Made by a program: the position numbers and the translations under genes
Assembly: GCA_964510855.1 (NCBI GenBank)
Contig: CAZEDB010000006.1
Span: 1-64,000, forward strand
Direction of reading: 5' to 3'
DNA from: UBA8828 sp964510855
Lineage (GTDB): Bacteria > Verrucomicrobiota > Verrucomicrobiia > Opitutales > UBA953
Length of the DNA: 64,000 bases
Notes under the pieces: model-generated
What the model was told of the DNA's origin: nothing
Seen by the model: only the letters and a program-made list of their open reading frames with translations
Databases searched by the model: none
Part shown: positions 35,771 to 44,220 of the stretch, piece after piece
How positions within the stretch are numbered: the first letter of the stretch is position 1
Layout: each line of letters starts with the position of its first letter

Positions 35771-37960
35771 ATGGACCGAACTAGCCGCGATGCAGGCGAC
35801 CCGGCAACGCTCTCGGGCGTTGTCGACCGCATCGTTTGGCTCGATGAAGAAAAGGGGTTCACCATTGCCGAGCTTTCCGACGAACAAAATGGCCGGCATA
35901 TGATTCTAGGTAACCTTGCGGGTTTGCAGTGCGGCGAGACCGTCGACTTGCAAGGCAGCTGGGAACGTCACCCGCAGCATGGGCCGCAGTTTAGAGTCAA
36001 GACCTTCACCTCCCGCTTACCTTCTTCGGTCCATGGTATTCGCAAATACCTCGGGAGCGGTCTGATACATGGGGTGGGTAAAATTTATGCCGACAAGATT
36101 GTGGCAAAGTTTGGTGCTAAGACGTTTGAAATAATTTCTCACCACTCGGCACGTCTACGCGAGGTTGAGGGGATTGGCCCGCAACGCGCTAAATCGATCA
36201 AAGCTGCGTGGGACGAACAACGTAGCCTGCGCGAGGTGATGGTTTTTCTCCAAACTTATGGCGTAACCAATGCGCTCTGCTTGCGCATCGTCAAAGCCTA
36301 CGGCGAAGGTGCTAAAACTGTCCTGACCAAAGAACCCTACCGCGTCTGCCGAGAAGTTGAAGGCATAGGTTTTATTACCGCGGATAAAATTGCCCGCAAC
36401 TTAGGACTCCCCACTGCGGGTCCTCAACGCGTGGATGCAGGCCTACTGCACACATTAGGTGAATTAGAATCGGATGGGCATAGTGCCTGTGCGCAAAACC
36501 GTTTAGTAGATCAAGCGACTGAGCTACTCGAAGTCGACCGCCCGATTGTCGCCGAACGTCTCGATGCTTTAGTTGCCGAGCGAGCCGTAGCCGTGCTGGG
36601 AACAGGACCGGAGCGCTTGATTCAACTCACCCCTCTAGCCAACGCTGAAACCGCCATCGCCAGCACCATCAATCGACTGCTGGCTGCGCCGGGGGGCTTA
36701 CCCGCGATTGTGGTTGATCGTGCCTTAGTCTGGGCACAAGAGCGGGCAGGTTTTAACTTTTCGGAACTGCAGGCACACGCCGTGGCTACCGCCATCGCCA
36801 GCAAAGTAAGTATCTTAACCGGCGGACCAGGCACAGGTAAGACCACCATCCTGCGGGCCTTGTGTGATATTCTCGGGGCCAAGCGTTGCCGCGTGGTCTT
36901 AGCTGCACCTACGGGTCGCGCGGCGCAACGCATGGCTGAAGCAGCCCGCATGCCCGCAAGTACCCTCCATCGACTGCTTAAGTTTGATCCCGCGGCAGGA
37001 CGGTTCACCCATAACACCGATAACCCACTCGGGGCTGATATGGTAGTCGTCGATGAATCCTCCATGCTCGACAGCCGTTTAGCAGCAGCCCTGCTACGGG
37101 CGGTACCAGATCGCGCCCACCTTTTGTTCGTTGGTGATGTTAACCAACTTCCATCGGTGGGTGCAGGCAGCGTACTCGATGATCTTATCGCTTCGGGATT
37201 AGTACCTGTGACTCGATTGGATACCATTTTCAGACAAGGGGCACGCAGTGGCATTGTGCAAATAGCTCACGGCATCTTAGGCGGCGAACGCGAACCACCT
37301 CCCGCCTCAGCCGACCCGACGGGCATCAATTTTGAAGGCACTGATATTCACTTTGTTCGGGCCGACGATCCTGAGACCTGTGTACGTACTACGGTGCGGC
37401 TTTGCTCGGAAATTTTACCGCGTCGCCTAAAGATCGACCCGCTGCGCGACATTCAAGTGCTGGCCCCCATGCACAAGGGCTCAGGCGGTATTCACGCCCT
37501 GAATCTTGCGCTACAAGAACGCTTACGCCAAGGACCGGGCACGCCTGGGCGAATTGCACCAGGGGATAAAGTTATTCAAACCCGTAACAACTATGACCTC
37601 GGTATCTTCAATGGCGACTTAGGCGTGGTTACAGCTCTGCATGAAGGGGGCGGACTCGAAATTGATTTTGATGGCACGCGCGTCGAAATGGAACGCGGCC
37701 AAGCCAACGACCTACAATTAGCCTACGCCATTAGTATCCACAAATCTCAGGGCTCCGAATTCCCCGTCGTCGTACTCCCCCTTCTTCGCCAACACAGCAT
37801 TCTCCTCGCGCGCAATCTGATTTATACCGGGGTCACTCGTGGACGACGTCAGGTCATTATCGTGGGCGACCCCACCGCCTATGCCATGGCGGTGCGCAAT
37901 GTGGCCGATACCCGTCGTATGACTGGCTTGCCCACGCGCTTAGCTGAAAGCCAACGCTAA
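35771..37960 (+). CDS. recD2: RecD2-type SF1B DNA helicase
   Basis: The 729-residue protein has an N-terminal OB-like domain, tandem helix-hairpin-helix elements (about 96-112, 132-145, 195-210), Walker A GGPGTGKTT at 351-359, the DEAD-box-like VVDESSMLD, the FVGDVNQLPSVG motif, and a C-terminal AYAISIHKSQGSEF motif VI region. It unwinds DNA 5' to 3'. This is the RecBC-independent RecD2 form. It ends nine bases from the convergent U32 peptidase gene. Confidence 0.95.
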   Translation: MDRTSRDAGDPATLSGVVDRIVWLDEEKGFTIAELSDEQNGRHMILGNLAGLQCGETVDLQGSWERHPQHGPQFRVKTFTSRLPSSVHGIRKYLGSGLIHGVGKIYADKIVAKFGAKTFEIISHHSARLREVEGIGPQRAKSIKAAWDEQRSLREVMVFLQTYGVTNALCLRIVKAYGEGAKTVLTKEPYRVCREVEGIGFITADKIARNLGLPTAGPQRVDAGLLHTLGELESDGHSACAQNRLVDQATELLEVDRPIVAERLDALVAERAVAVLGTGPERLIQLTPLANAETAIASTINRLLAAPGGLPAIVVDRALVWAQERAGFNFSELQAHAVATAIASKVSILTGGPGTGKTTILRALCDILGAKRCRVVLAAPTGRAAQRMAEAARMPASTLHRLLKFDPAAGRFTHNTDNPLGADMVVVDESSMLDSRLAAALLRAVPDRAHLLFVGDVNQLPSVGAGSVLDDLIASGLVPVTRLDTIFRQGARSGIVQIAHGILGGEREPPPASADPTGINFEGTDIHFVRADDPETCVRTTVRLCSEILPRRLKIDPLRDIQVLAPMHKGSGGIHALNLALQERLRQGPGTPGRIAPGDKVIQTRNNYDLGIFNGDLGVVTALHEGGGLEIDFDGTRVEMERGQANDLQLAYAISIHKSQGSEFPVVVLPLLRQHSILLARNLIYTGVTRGRRQVIIVGDPTAYAMAVRNVADTRRMTGLPTRLAESQR

Positions 37961-37969
37961 GTTGTAGGC

Positions 37970-40492
37970 TTATCCTTCGACACTGCGCGCCCCGCGCTCA
38001 GCCATTGTGCCGCGTGTCACGCCCAGTTGATTCATAATTTTTAATTCGCGCCATAACTGGGCACCGTCCACTCGGCCCGCCAACAAATCGCGGTAACGAT
38101 TCAGAGTACGCGTTACGGTTGCGGCGTCTTCATCAACAAATTCGACCCGGAAACGGCCAACCCCTAACCCGAGCAATTCGCTCGCAAACTCCGCCCCCGT
38201 CTGGGCTCGGGCGTTAAAAAGCGTATTTCGACACCCGGCATCAGCCTTAAGTAAATGTTCGGCACCCACGCGGTCGCGCAACGTCACGCGATGCTTTTCG
38301 CAGGGTCGACCACAATCGCGATAATCTTTCCCTTTAGTTAAGAAGGCACAGAAAACGCAGTGCTCCATATGGAACATGGGCATATGCTGGTGCAGTGTGA
38401 CTTCAAACCAAGCGGGCGGAGCTGCACGAAGGAGCGCAGCGAGTTGACGCGCATCAAGATCATACGAAGCGGTGAGACCCTCCAGCCCATGCTCCAGCAT
38501 CAGCCACTCGGCCGCTAAGGGATTCGCCACGTTGAGTGAAAAGTCGCCTCGGCGGCGCTGACCCGCAAAGGCGCGCAAGTGTTCGTGATTACGCACCAAG
38601 AAACCATCCGCCTGCGAAGCGAGTAGCTGATCGATGATCCATGTTTCGCCTTGTTTGTAAATGCGGGGACCCACCGCCCAAGCCTCTACCCCTGCGGCAC
38701 GCGTTTGCGCCACTGCATCTTTGAGACGCTTGGGGTCTTCGAGTTCGATATAGAGCGCTGAAGGTTTGAAACTCAGGGCTGCAGGAAGTTGCGCTAACTC
38801 GCGGATGACGGGAATAACTTCGCCGTTTAAACGCGCACGGGGAGCAGGCGGGGCGGCGAGCCGGGTAGCGGCTGGATTGACTGGTAAGACCGTCCAACGC
38901 TGGGGCGCCTCCCACTGCGCCGCGAGACGGTCCGCGAGATCGCGACGGAGGCGATTGAGTTCTGAAGCGGGCAGACGCAACGCCCCGTCAAGATGCGCCT
39001 CAACCGCAAGCAGCTCAAAAGGGGTTTCGCCGAGACGACCGAGTTGGTCGCGTAAAATCTCGGCATCTAAGGCGCGCACTTCGGCGATGGCGCAAGGCAT
39101 CTCGGACTCGGCCACCACCACCCGACCTTGCTCATCGATGAAAGCGACGCGCAAGGGCTGCCCTACCGCACCGTGCACCGTGGCACGAATCGGGCGGCGA
39201 TGGTTAGGCTTGGGGCGATTCCAAGTCTGTTCGAGTTCACGGTCGAGTTCAGGATCTTTCGTTTTCCAAATAATCTGACCCGGAGCAACGCGTGACCAAT
39301 CCAACGCTTCACGACCGAAACGCAAAGTTGCTACACCGCCAGGGCCGGGATCGACGGAATGTAAGAAACCACCTTCTTCGCGTTCCCCAGGGCGACCGTC
39401 ATCCAACACCACGCCATCGCCGGCTTTGGCAGGGGCTTCGAGGCGAACCCGTAAACGCGGCGGTTCGATGGCAAGGATTTCGCCCAGACGCACGCCCCGC
39501 TTTTTACCAAAGCGTGCATGCACCAGACGTTGATTATCGATGCCGCGTAGCCAGCCCGAATGAAGCCCGCGTGAGAAGGCCATTTGCAAGGGATAGTCTT
39601 GTTCACGCCGCACGCGTTGCACCGCCCCTTGAGCATCCCCTGAACCCATCAGGGCCGCCCAAGCCGCATCGACCGCGAGACGATAGGCACGCGTCACCGC
39701 AGCCACGTAACCTGGAGATTTAAGACGCCCTTCAATTTTAAGCGATTTAATGCCAGCACGGATTAAATCAGGTACGGCTTCGACGCCTTCAAGATCTTGC
39801 GGCGACAATAAATAAGCCCGGTCACCCAAGTCACGACGTACGCCATCCACGATTAACTCATAGGGCATACGACAGGCCTGCGCACATTCTCCGCGGTTAG
39901 CGGAGCGACCTCCGAGTGACTCACTGGTTAGACACTGACCCGAGTAAGCAACACACAGGGCGCCATGCACAAAGACTTCGAGGTCGAGCGGTTGCGGCGC
40001 TGCCTGTTGCTCGGTTTGAATTTTTTCCATTTCCGGCAAGGAAACCTCACGACCCAAGACGGCGAGCGAGGCACCCAACGAACGGGCAAAATCGGTACCT
40101 GCCGCACTGGTTACCGTCATTTGCGTGGAGGCATGAATGGGGAAGTCGGGCGACAACCGACGGATCAGTCGGCAAATCCCCACATCCTGCACAATCGCGG
40201 CATCCACGCCCGCAGCAATAATGGCCCGCAAGGTCTGGGCAGCTTCTTCGAGTTCCTCGGTAAAAATTAAGGTATTGAAGGTCACATAACCCCGCACCCC
40301 GCGACGGTGTAGATAGGCCATGAGCTCGGGCAGGTCCTCGGTGGTGAAATTCTTGGCTCGGACTCGGGCGTTAAAGCGCCCCACGCCAAAAAAGACCGCG
40401 TCGGCCCCATTCTCGACCGCAGCACGCACGCAATCCCAGTCCCCAGCAGGGGAAAGGACCTCGGGCTTACGCAACACGGGCACAGCAGACAT
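37970..40492 (-). CDS. peptidase U32 family protein (long form, RlhA-like)
   Basis: The 840-residue protein opens with EVLSPAGDWDCVRAAVENGADAVFFG and has the U32 core with VFVHGALCVAYSGQC and SANRGECAQACR, where the cysteines sit. A C-terminal extension contains a second cysteine cluster (CVFCAFLTKGKDYRDCGRPC). U32 proteins are now known mainly as hydroxylation enzymes for RNA (RlhA, TrhP). The long form occurs in several phyla. Its exact target here is unknown. Confidence 0.88.
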   Translation of the reverse strand: MSAVPVLRKPEVLSPAGDWDCVRAAVENGADAVFFGVGRFNARVRAKNFTTEDLPELMAYLHRRGVRGYVTFNTLIFTEELEEAAQTLRAIIAAGVDAAIVQDVGICRLIRRLSPDFPIHASTQMTVTSAAGTDFARSLGASLAVLGREVSLPEMEKIQTEQQAAPQPLDLEVFVHGALCVAYSGQCLTSESLGGRSANRGECAQACRMPYELIVDGVRRDLGDRAYLLSPQDLEGVEAVPDLIRAGIKSLKIEGRLKSPGYVAAVTRAYRLAVDAAWAALMGSGDAQGAVQRVRREQDYPLQMAFSRGLHSGWLRGIDNQRLVHARFGKKRGVRLGEILAIEPPRLRVRLEAPAKAGDGVVLDDGRPGEREEGGFLHSVDPGPGGVATLRFGREALDWSRVAPGQIIWKTKDPELDRELEQTWNRPKPNHRRPIRATVHGAVGQPLRVAFIDEQGRVVVAESEMPCAIAEVRALDAEILRDQLGRLGETPFELLAVEAHLDGALRLPASELNRLRRDLADRLAAQWEAPQRWTVLPVNPAATRLAAPPAPRARLNGEVIPVIRELAQLPAALSFKPSALYIELEDPKRLKDAVAQTRAAGVEAWAVGPRIYKQGETWIIDQLLASQADGFLVRNHEHLRAFAGQRRRGDFSLNVANPLAAEWLMLEHGLEGLTASYDLDARQLAALLRAAPPAWFEVTLHQHMPMFHMEHCVFCAFLTKGKDYRDCGRPCEKHRVTLRDRVGAEHLLKADAGCRNTLFNARAQTGAEFASELLGLGVGRFRVEFVDEDAATVTRTLNRYRDLLAGRVDGAQLWRELKIMNQLGVTRGTMAERGARSVEG

Positions 40493-40581
40493 GGGCGAAG
40501 GCTGACCCCTTAAGCCCGGGAGGCAAGCGGGGAGGCATCCTTTCCTCTTTCCTCCCTGCCCCAGCCTGCTTTGATAGGGGT

Positions 40582-40956
40582 ATGGCCGACAAACTCGACG
40601 AAATCTTCCAAATGCAAGCCGCGCTCAATCAGCGCATCGGCGTCAACACCGTAGGGATGTCCGAAGAGGAGAAAATTCGTTGGACGCTTAATTACATCCG
40701 CGCCATGCAACAAGAGATGGCCGAACTCACCGACTCCGTACCCTGGAAGTGGTGGGCAAAGTACCAAAAGTTCGACGAGCAGAACGCCCGCGTCGAAGTC
40801 ATCGATCTCTTTCACTTCCTGATTTCTACTGCCCAAGTACTCGGGATGTCAGCTGATGACGTCTATCAAGCCTACTTAAAGAAGAATGCGGTTAACCATC
40901 AGCGACAAGACAGTGGCTATGTAAAAAAAGACGCGGACGATTCCCGCCATATCTAA
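40582..40956 (+). CDS. dimeric all-alpha dUTPase-like NTP pyrophosphatase
   Basis: The 124-residue protein matches the dUTPase_2 / MazG-like all-alpha NTP pyrophosphatases. It has QEMAELTDSVPWKWW, EVIDLFHFLIS and KKNAVNHQRQDSGY, which supply the acidic metal ligands and the nucleotide pocket. It would hydrolyse dUTP to dUMP. The TAA stop overlaps the next ATG (TAATG). The following gene is a prepilin-like protein with no evident link. Confidence 0.88.
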   Translation: MADKLDEIFQMQAALNQRIGVNTVGMSEEEKIRWTLNYIRAMQQEMAELTDSVPWKWWAKYQKFDEQNARVEVIDLFHFLISTAQVLGMSADDVYQAYLKKNAVNHQRQDSGYVKKDADDSRHI

Positions 40957-41696
40957 TGCATCAGCCGACGATGCGCCGCCGCCCCGCCTTTACCCTCATC
41001 GAGCTTCTGCTCGTGATCGCCATTATTGCGATTTTATCGGCCGCTACCATTCCCATGGCGATGTCAGCCATCAACTCCCAGCGCAAAGCTCGGACCACGG
41101 GAGCGATCAAAGCCTTGGCCTCAGGCTGTGACGCCTTTCGCAAGCTTTATGGCGACTTCCCCAACGCCCGTTCGGGTGCAAGTGCCAGCAGCCAGACGGA
41201 CGCCTTCCGGCGTGATCTCTTCGCCCAACTCAACGGCACGAAAGTACTCCTCATCACCGCTACCACGAGCGGTAGCACCACCGAATTGGTGAATCACAAC
41301 GATAGCCGACTCAGCAATGGAGCTAAGCGTGTCGTACGACCCATTCTCGACGAGACCGCCGTACCCGCGAGCGATGGCACAGGTAATGAAAACGTCACCG
41401 CCGCTCTCAAAACTGAGTTTATCGATGCGTGGGGAAATGCTTTTGACTACCGTTATAAAATTGCCGGCTCGGGTTTTAATCCCTGGCTCTCACCCGACTT
41501 CTTGCTCGTAAGCTGCGGGGCAGATTTTGTTGAAAGTACCGACAGTGCCCTACCCCACATCCCCGCGATCAAGGAATATTGGGACACAGATGCAACCCCG
41601 AGCATGCTGACCGAAGGCACGATTCCTCCGACTTACTTCGAAAGCGGCGAGGGTTTTAACCGCTCCGATAACATTACGAACTGGTCGGGTCGTTAA
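40956..41696 (+). CDS. type II pseudopilin-like protein with prepilin cleavage motif
   Basis: The 246-residue product has a basic N-terminus, then AFTLIELLLVIAIIAILSAATIP, the type IV prepilin/pseudopilin methylation segment with Glu at position 5 of the mature form. The rest is a globular domain with GDFPNARSG and DAWGNAFDYR, as in type II secretion pseudopilins. It would be cleaved by a prepilin peptidase encoded elsewhere. No secretion gene is adjacent. The start overlaps the dUTPase stop by one base; an alternative ATG is at 40971. Confidence 0.85.
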   Translation: MHQPTMRRRPAFTLIELLLVIAIIAILSAATIPMAMSAINSQRKARTTGAIKALASGCDAFRKLYGDFPNARSGASASSQTDAFRRDLFAQLNGTKVLLITATTSGSTTELVNHNDSRLSNGAKRVVRPILDETAVPASDGTGNENVTAALKTEFIDAWGNAFDYRYKIAGSGFNPWLSPDFLLVSCGADFVESTDSALPHIPAIKEYWDTDATPSMLTEGTIPPTYFESGEGFNRSDNITNWSGR

Positions 41697-41778
41697 GTTG
41701 CGATTTAAGCCATAGAGCATTCTAGGCTCAGGTTGAGTTTCTTTAAAGTAAAAGGGCATCACCCGTGGTCGTTCAGAC

Positions 41779-42030
41779 TCAATCAGGCACAGGATCTTCA
41801 CCACATCCTCCCCAAGGGTGACAGCGGGCGAGCCGTCGTAGCGCTAGCCAGCTCCCACGCCCAGCACCGTGGCGACGAAGGGCTTGTGCGGCATAAGCCG
41901 AACAGGTGGGGTGAAAGCGACAACCTGAACCCGGCACGAGTAAATGCAGAGGGCGCGAGACCCAGCGGCGATAAGCCTCAACCCCAAGCAGCAAACCGCG
42001 CACGATCCACGAGGGTGAAGGTTCAGCCAT
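41779..42030 (-). CDS. yidD: YidD membrane protein insertion efficiency factor
   Basis: The 83-residue protein has the YidD core LVPGSGCRFHPTCSAYAAQAL and a second Cys pair (CHPWGGCGEDP). YidD aids membrane protein insertion with YidC. It is the third gene of rpmH-rnpA-yidD and overlaps rnpA by eight bases. The yidC gene that normally follows is not present; a convergent pilin gene lies there instead. Confidence 0.94.
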   Translation of the reverse strand: MAEPSPSWIVRGLLLGVEAYRRWVSRPLHLLVPGSGCRFHPTCSAYAAQALRRHGAGRGSWLALRRLARCHPWGGCGEDPVPD

Positions 42031-42382
42031 GGGAGCCTTCGGCTAGCACGCGACGTGCCCCTTCTTTAAGCGCGGCAACCAGACGCGGAAGCGGTTGCGT
42101 AATGACTGAACGACGAGCGACAAGAATGACATCCCAGCCCGCAGGAAAAAGATCGGCACAAGCTCTAAAAGCCTCACGCAATAAACGCTTAGCGCGGTTT
42201 CGATCCACCGCACGCGGCAACTGCTTCTTGGCAACCACGATGCCGAGGCGTGAGGCACGCACCGTCTCGGGCGTTAACCCTGCATTAAGGAAAAAACTGC
42301 CACACTCGAGGCGAACCCCAGCGTGACGCAGACGATTAAAATCGCCCTGGAGTCGGATGCGCCGCTCCCGGGGAAGTCGCAT
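42023..42382 (-). CDS. rnpA: ribonuclease P protein component
   Basis: The 119-residue basic protein has the RnpA signature NRAKRLLREAFR and the downstream GWDVILVARRSV. It is the protein subunit of RNase P, which matures tRNA 5' ends. The start is seven bases after the rpmH stop. The length is normal. Confidence 0.95.
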   Translation of the reverse strand: MRLPRERRIRLQGDFNRLRHAGVRLECGSFFLNAGLTPETVRASRLGIVVAKKQLPRAVDRNRAKRLLREAFRACADLFPAGWDVILVARRSVITQPLPRLVAALKEGARRVLAEGSHG

Positions 42383-42389
42383 GCAAGCC

Positions 42390-42527
42390 TTAGACCTTGG
42401 TCAGCTGCTTACGTCCCGTACGACGACGGTTACGAAGCACCTTACGGCCGCCGCGGGTCTTTTTACGGGCACGGAACCCTACCTTGCGGGCGCGGGAGAT
42501 TTTGGAGGGACGGTAGGTCGGTTGCAT
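42390..42527 (-). CDS. rpmH: 50S ribosomal protein bL34
   Basis: Reading the minus strand from the ATG at 42527 gives a 45-residue basic protein that starts MQPTYRPSKISRARKVGFRA and contains RTGRKQLTKV at its end. This is the bL34 pattern, including the conserved RxRxxGFxxR region. It heads the rnpA-yidD operon. Confidence 0.95.
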   Translation of the reverse strand: MQPTYRPSKISRARKVGFRARKKTRGGRKVLRNRRRTGRKQLTKV

Positions 42528-42541
42528 GGCCTTAGGGGGCG

Positions 42542-42570
42542 AGACAAGCCTGCCCAGCAATAAGTGTCAA
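42542..42570 (-). promoter_or_regulatory. sigma-70-type promoter of rpmH
   Basis: On the minus strand a perfect -35 TTGACA (42565-42570) is followed after 17 bases by TTGTCT (42542-42547) as a plausible -10. The rpmH ATG is 14 bases further on. The -35 and spacing are ideal; the -10 is only moderately close to TATAAT. Confidence 0.5.
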
Positions 42571-42627
42571 GCGGGCAACACCACCTTCCCGGCTTGGCTC
42601 GCACCAAATTTAGGGCAGGATGACCCC

Positions 42628-43473
42628 ATGTCTGACCCCCAACCCACCCCACCAGCTGTTCGGGTGACACCCCTAAAGGCCTACGACAATCCTGAGTTCA
42701 TGCACTCAACCTTCGCGCGGAGCATCCGCGTGCAGTGCGAAATGCAAGAGCCTTACATGCGCTTTAAGCGCCATGGGGTCCGAAATACTTTCGTGATGTT
42801 TGGTTCCGCCCGAACCTTACCCACTGATGTTGCCCAAGAACGTTTAACCGCGGCTCGGAGTTCAGGCGCCGACGCGGCCTTGCTGCGCCGGGCGGAATCT
42901 GCCTTACGCGCCTCGAAACACTACGAAGCCTGCCGTCGACTTTCCGCCGAACTCACCCGCTGGTCCTTAACGCTGCCCGAATGGCAACGCTTCTACATCT
43001 GCTCAGGCGGGGGCCCTGGTATCATGGAGGCTTCGAACCGTGGTGCTTATGAAGCCGGCGGCCGTTCGGTTGGACTTGGCATTGCCCTACCCTTTGAGCA
43101 GTCGCACAACCCCTACATCACACCCGAACTCGACATCGAGTTCCACTACTTCTTTATCCGTAAGTTCTGGTTCCTCTACCTCGCGAAGGCCATGGTGGTA
43201 TTCCCTGGAGGCTTCGGCACGTTCGATGAACTTTTCGAAATGCTTACCTTGGTACAAACCAAGAAGACGCGTAAACGCATTCCGATTCTACTTTTTGGCT
43301 CCGATTACTGGAAAGCGGTGATGAATCTCGAGGTGATGGAAGCTTGGGGGATGATTTCCCCCGAAGATCATCAGCTCTATCAACATGTGGACAGCGTCGA
43401 GGAGGCACGTGACTTCCTAATTAGTGAAATGAAGCGCCTCTACCTGTCGCCCGAGGGTCGTACCCGCGACTAA
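42628..43473 (+). CDS. LOG-family (TIGR00730-type) nucleotide hydrolase-like protein
   Basis: The 281-residue protein has both LOG signatures, GGGPGIMEASNRGA (127-140) and PGGFGTFDE (193-201). Proteins of this Rossmann fold either release cytokinin-type bases from nucleotides (LOG) or act as PpnN-like nucleosidases. The ATG at 42628 is chosen because the upstream in-frame stretch overlaps the rpmH promoter region. It diverges from rpmH. Confidence 0.88.
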   Translation: MSDPQPTPPAVRVTPLKAYDNPEFMHSTFARSIRVQCEMQEPYMRFKRHGVRNTFVMFGSARTLPTDVAQERLTAARSSGADAALLRRAESALRASKHYEACRRLSAELTRWSLTLPEWQRFYICSGGGPGIMEASNRGAYEAGGRSVGLGIALPFEQSHNPYITPELDIEFHYFFIRKFWFLYLAKAMVVFPGGFGTFDELFEMLTLVQTKKTRKRIPILLFGSDYWKAVMNLEVMEAWGMISPEDHQLYQHVDSVEEARDFLISEMKRLYLSPEGRTRD

Positions 43474-43575
43474 ACCAGCTTAGGCTGGGTAAGTTTTACC
43501 ATCGAGTCGTCAAAGCATCAGTGAGGCTTGCCGCAGGTGGTTTAGGTCGTTACGAACCAGCAGTCCTCGCCCGTT

Positions 43576-44178
43576 ATGTCGCCCACTCAAATTGAACACG
43601 TAGTCTTCCTCGCCCTTGGATTAGGTGTGTTTGTTTTCTGGCTGCGTGAGGTCCGGGCTACCCCCTCAGAGGAAGCACCCTTTTGGCCCGGCACAACGCG
43701 TTGCAGTTGGCAACCCATGCTCTTGGCGGCGGCGGGAGCCTTACTTTTAACCCTGGTTGAATCAGTACTCGAGATTCAACTCGGGGTCAGCGATGAACAA
43801 AGCCGAATTGAAGCTTCTTTCTTAATGGCCATGATGGGGGCCGCGATTGTCGAAGAAATAACCTTCCGAGGTTTTGCAGCCCCAGAAAGCCTAGCAGGTG
43901 TGCGCCTTTTGGCCACCGTCTTAGTTGGATCGCTCGTCTTCATGCTGCTTCATGGGCACGTCGTAAAATTTGCCGAGGGTGGCCTCGTACTGAATACAGA
44001 TGCTAAGGCCTTGGTTTCGGGCGGCTCGGCCTTTGCTATCTCGTGCTGGCTCTACCTTTGCCGCTTCAACCCCCTCAATCCCACCCGCTCCCTGGCCCCC
44101 TCTTTGGTAGGCCATACCGTGAGGAATCTTGCGGTCTTTGGCATTAAAGATGTCCAAGGTTTTGTGAGCTGGAATTGA
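43576..44178 (+). CDS. CPBP-family intramembrane metalloprotease
   Basis: A hydrophobic 200-residue protein with several membrane helices. It has the CPBP/Abi motifs EEITFRG (93-99), a second histidine at 126 (LLHGHVV) and GHTVRN (179-184), which form the Rce1-like catalytic site. The natural substrate is unknown. A 102-base spacer separates it from the LOG gene, and it lies 42 bases before the Gfo/Idh gene. Confidence 0.85.
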   Translation: MSPTQIEHVVFLALGLGVFVFWLREVRATPSEEAPFWPGTTRCSWQPMLLAAAGALLLTLVESVLEIQLGVSDEQSRIEASFLMAMMGAAIVEEITFRGFAAPESLAGVRLLATVLVGSLVFMLLHGHVVKFAEGGLVLNTDAKALVSGGSAFAISCWLYLCRFNPLNPTRSLAPSLVGHTVRNLAVFGIKDVQGFVSWN

Positions 44179-44220
44179 CCCGCAACCTAAACGAATTTCT
44201 GCTGTCCCAATCTTACCCTC

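Noticed and set aside
36622..37254. A 210-codon open frame on the minus strand inside recD2
   Set aside because: It is antisense to a clear helicase gene, is rich in Arg, Ser and Ala as expected of a shadow frame, and matches no family.
41733..42326. A 197-codon plus-strand open frame across yidD and rnpA
   Set aside because: It is antisense to two recognised genes and its Arg/Ser-rich content is that of a shadow.
43475..43500. A short hairpin after the LOG gene
   Set aside because: The stem is only five base pairs and the following sequence is not a T-run; too weak to call a terminator.
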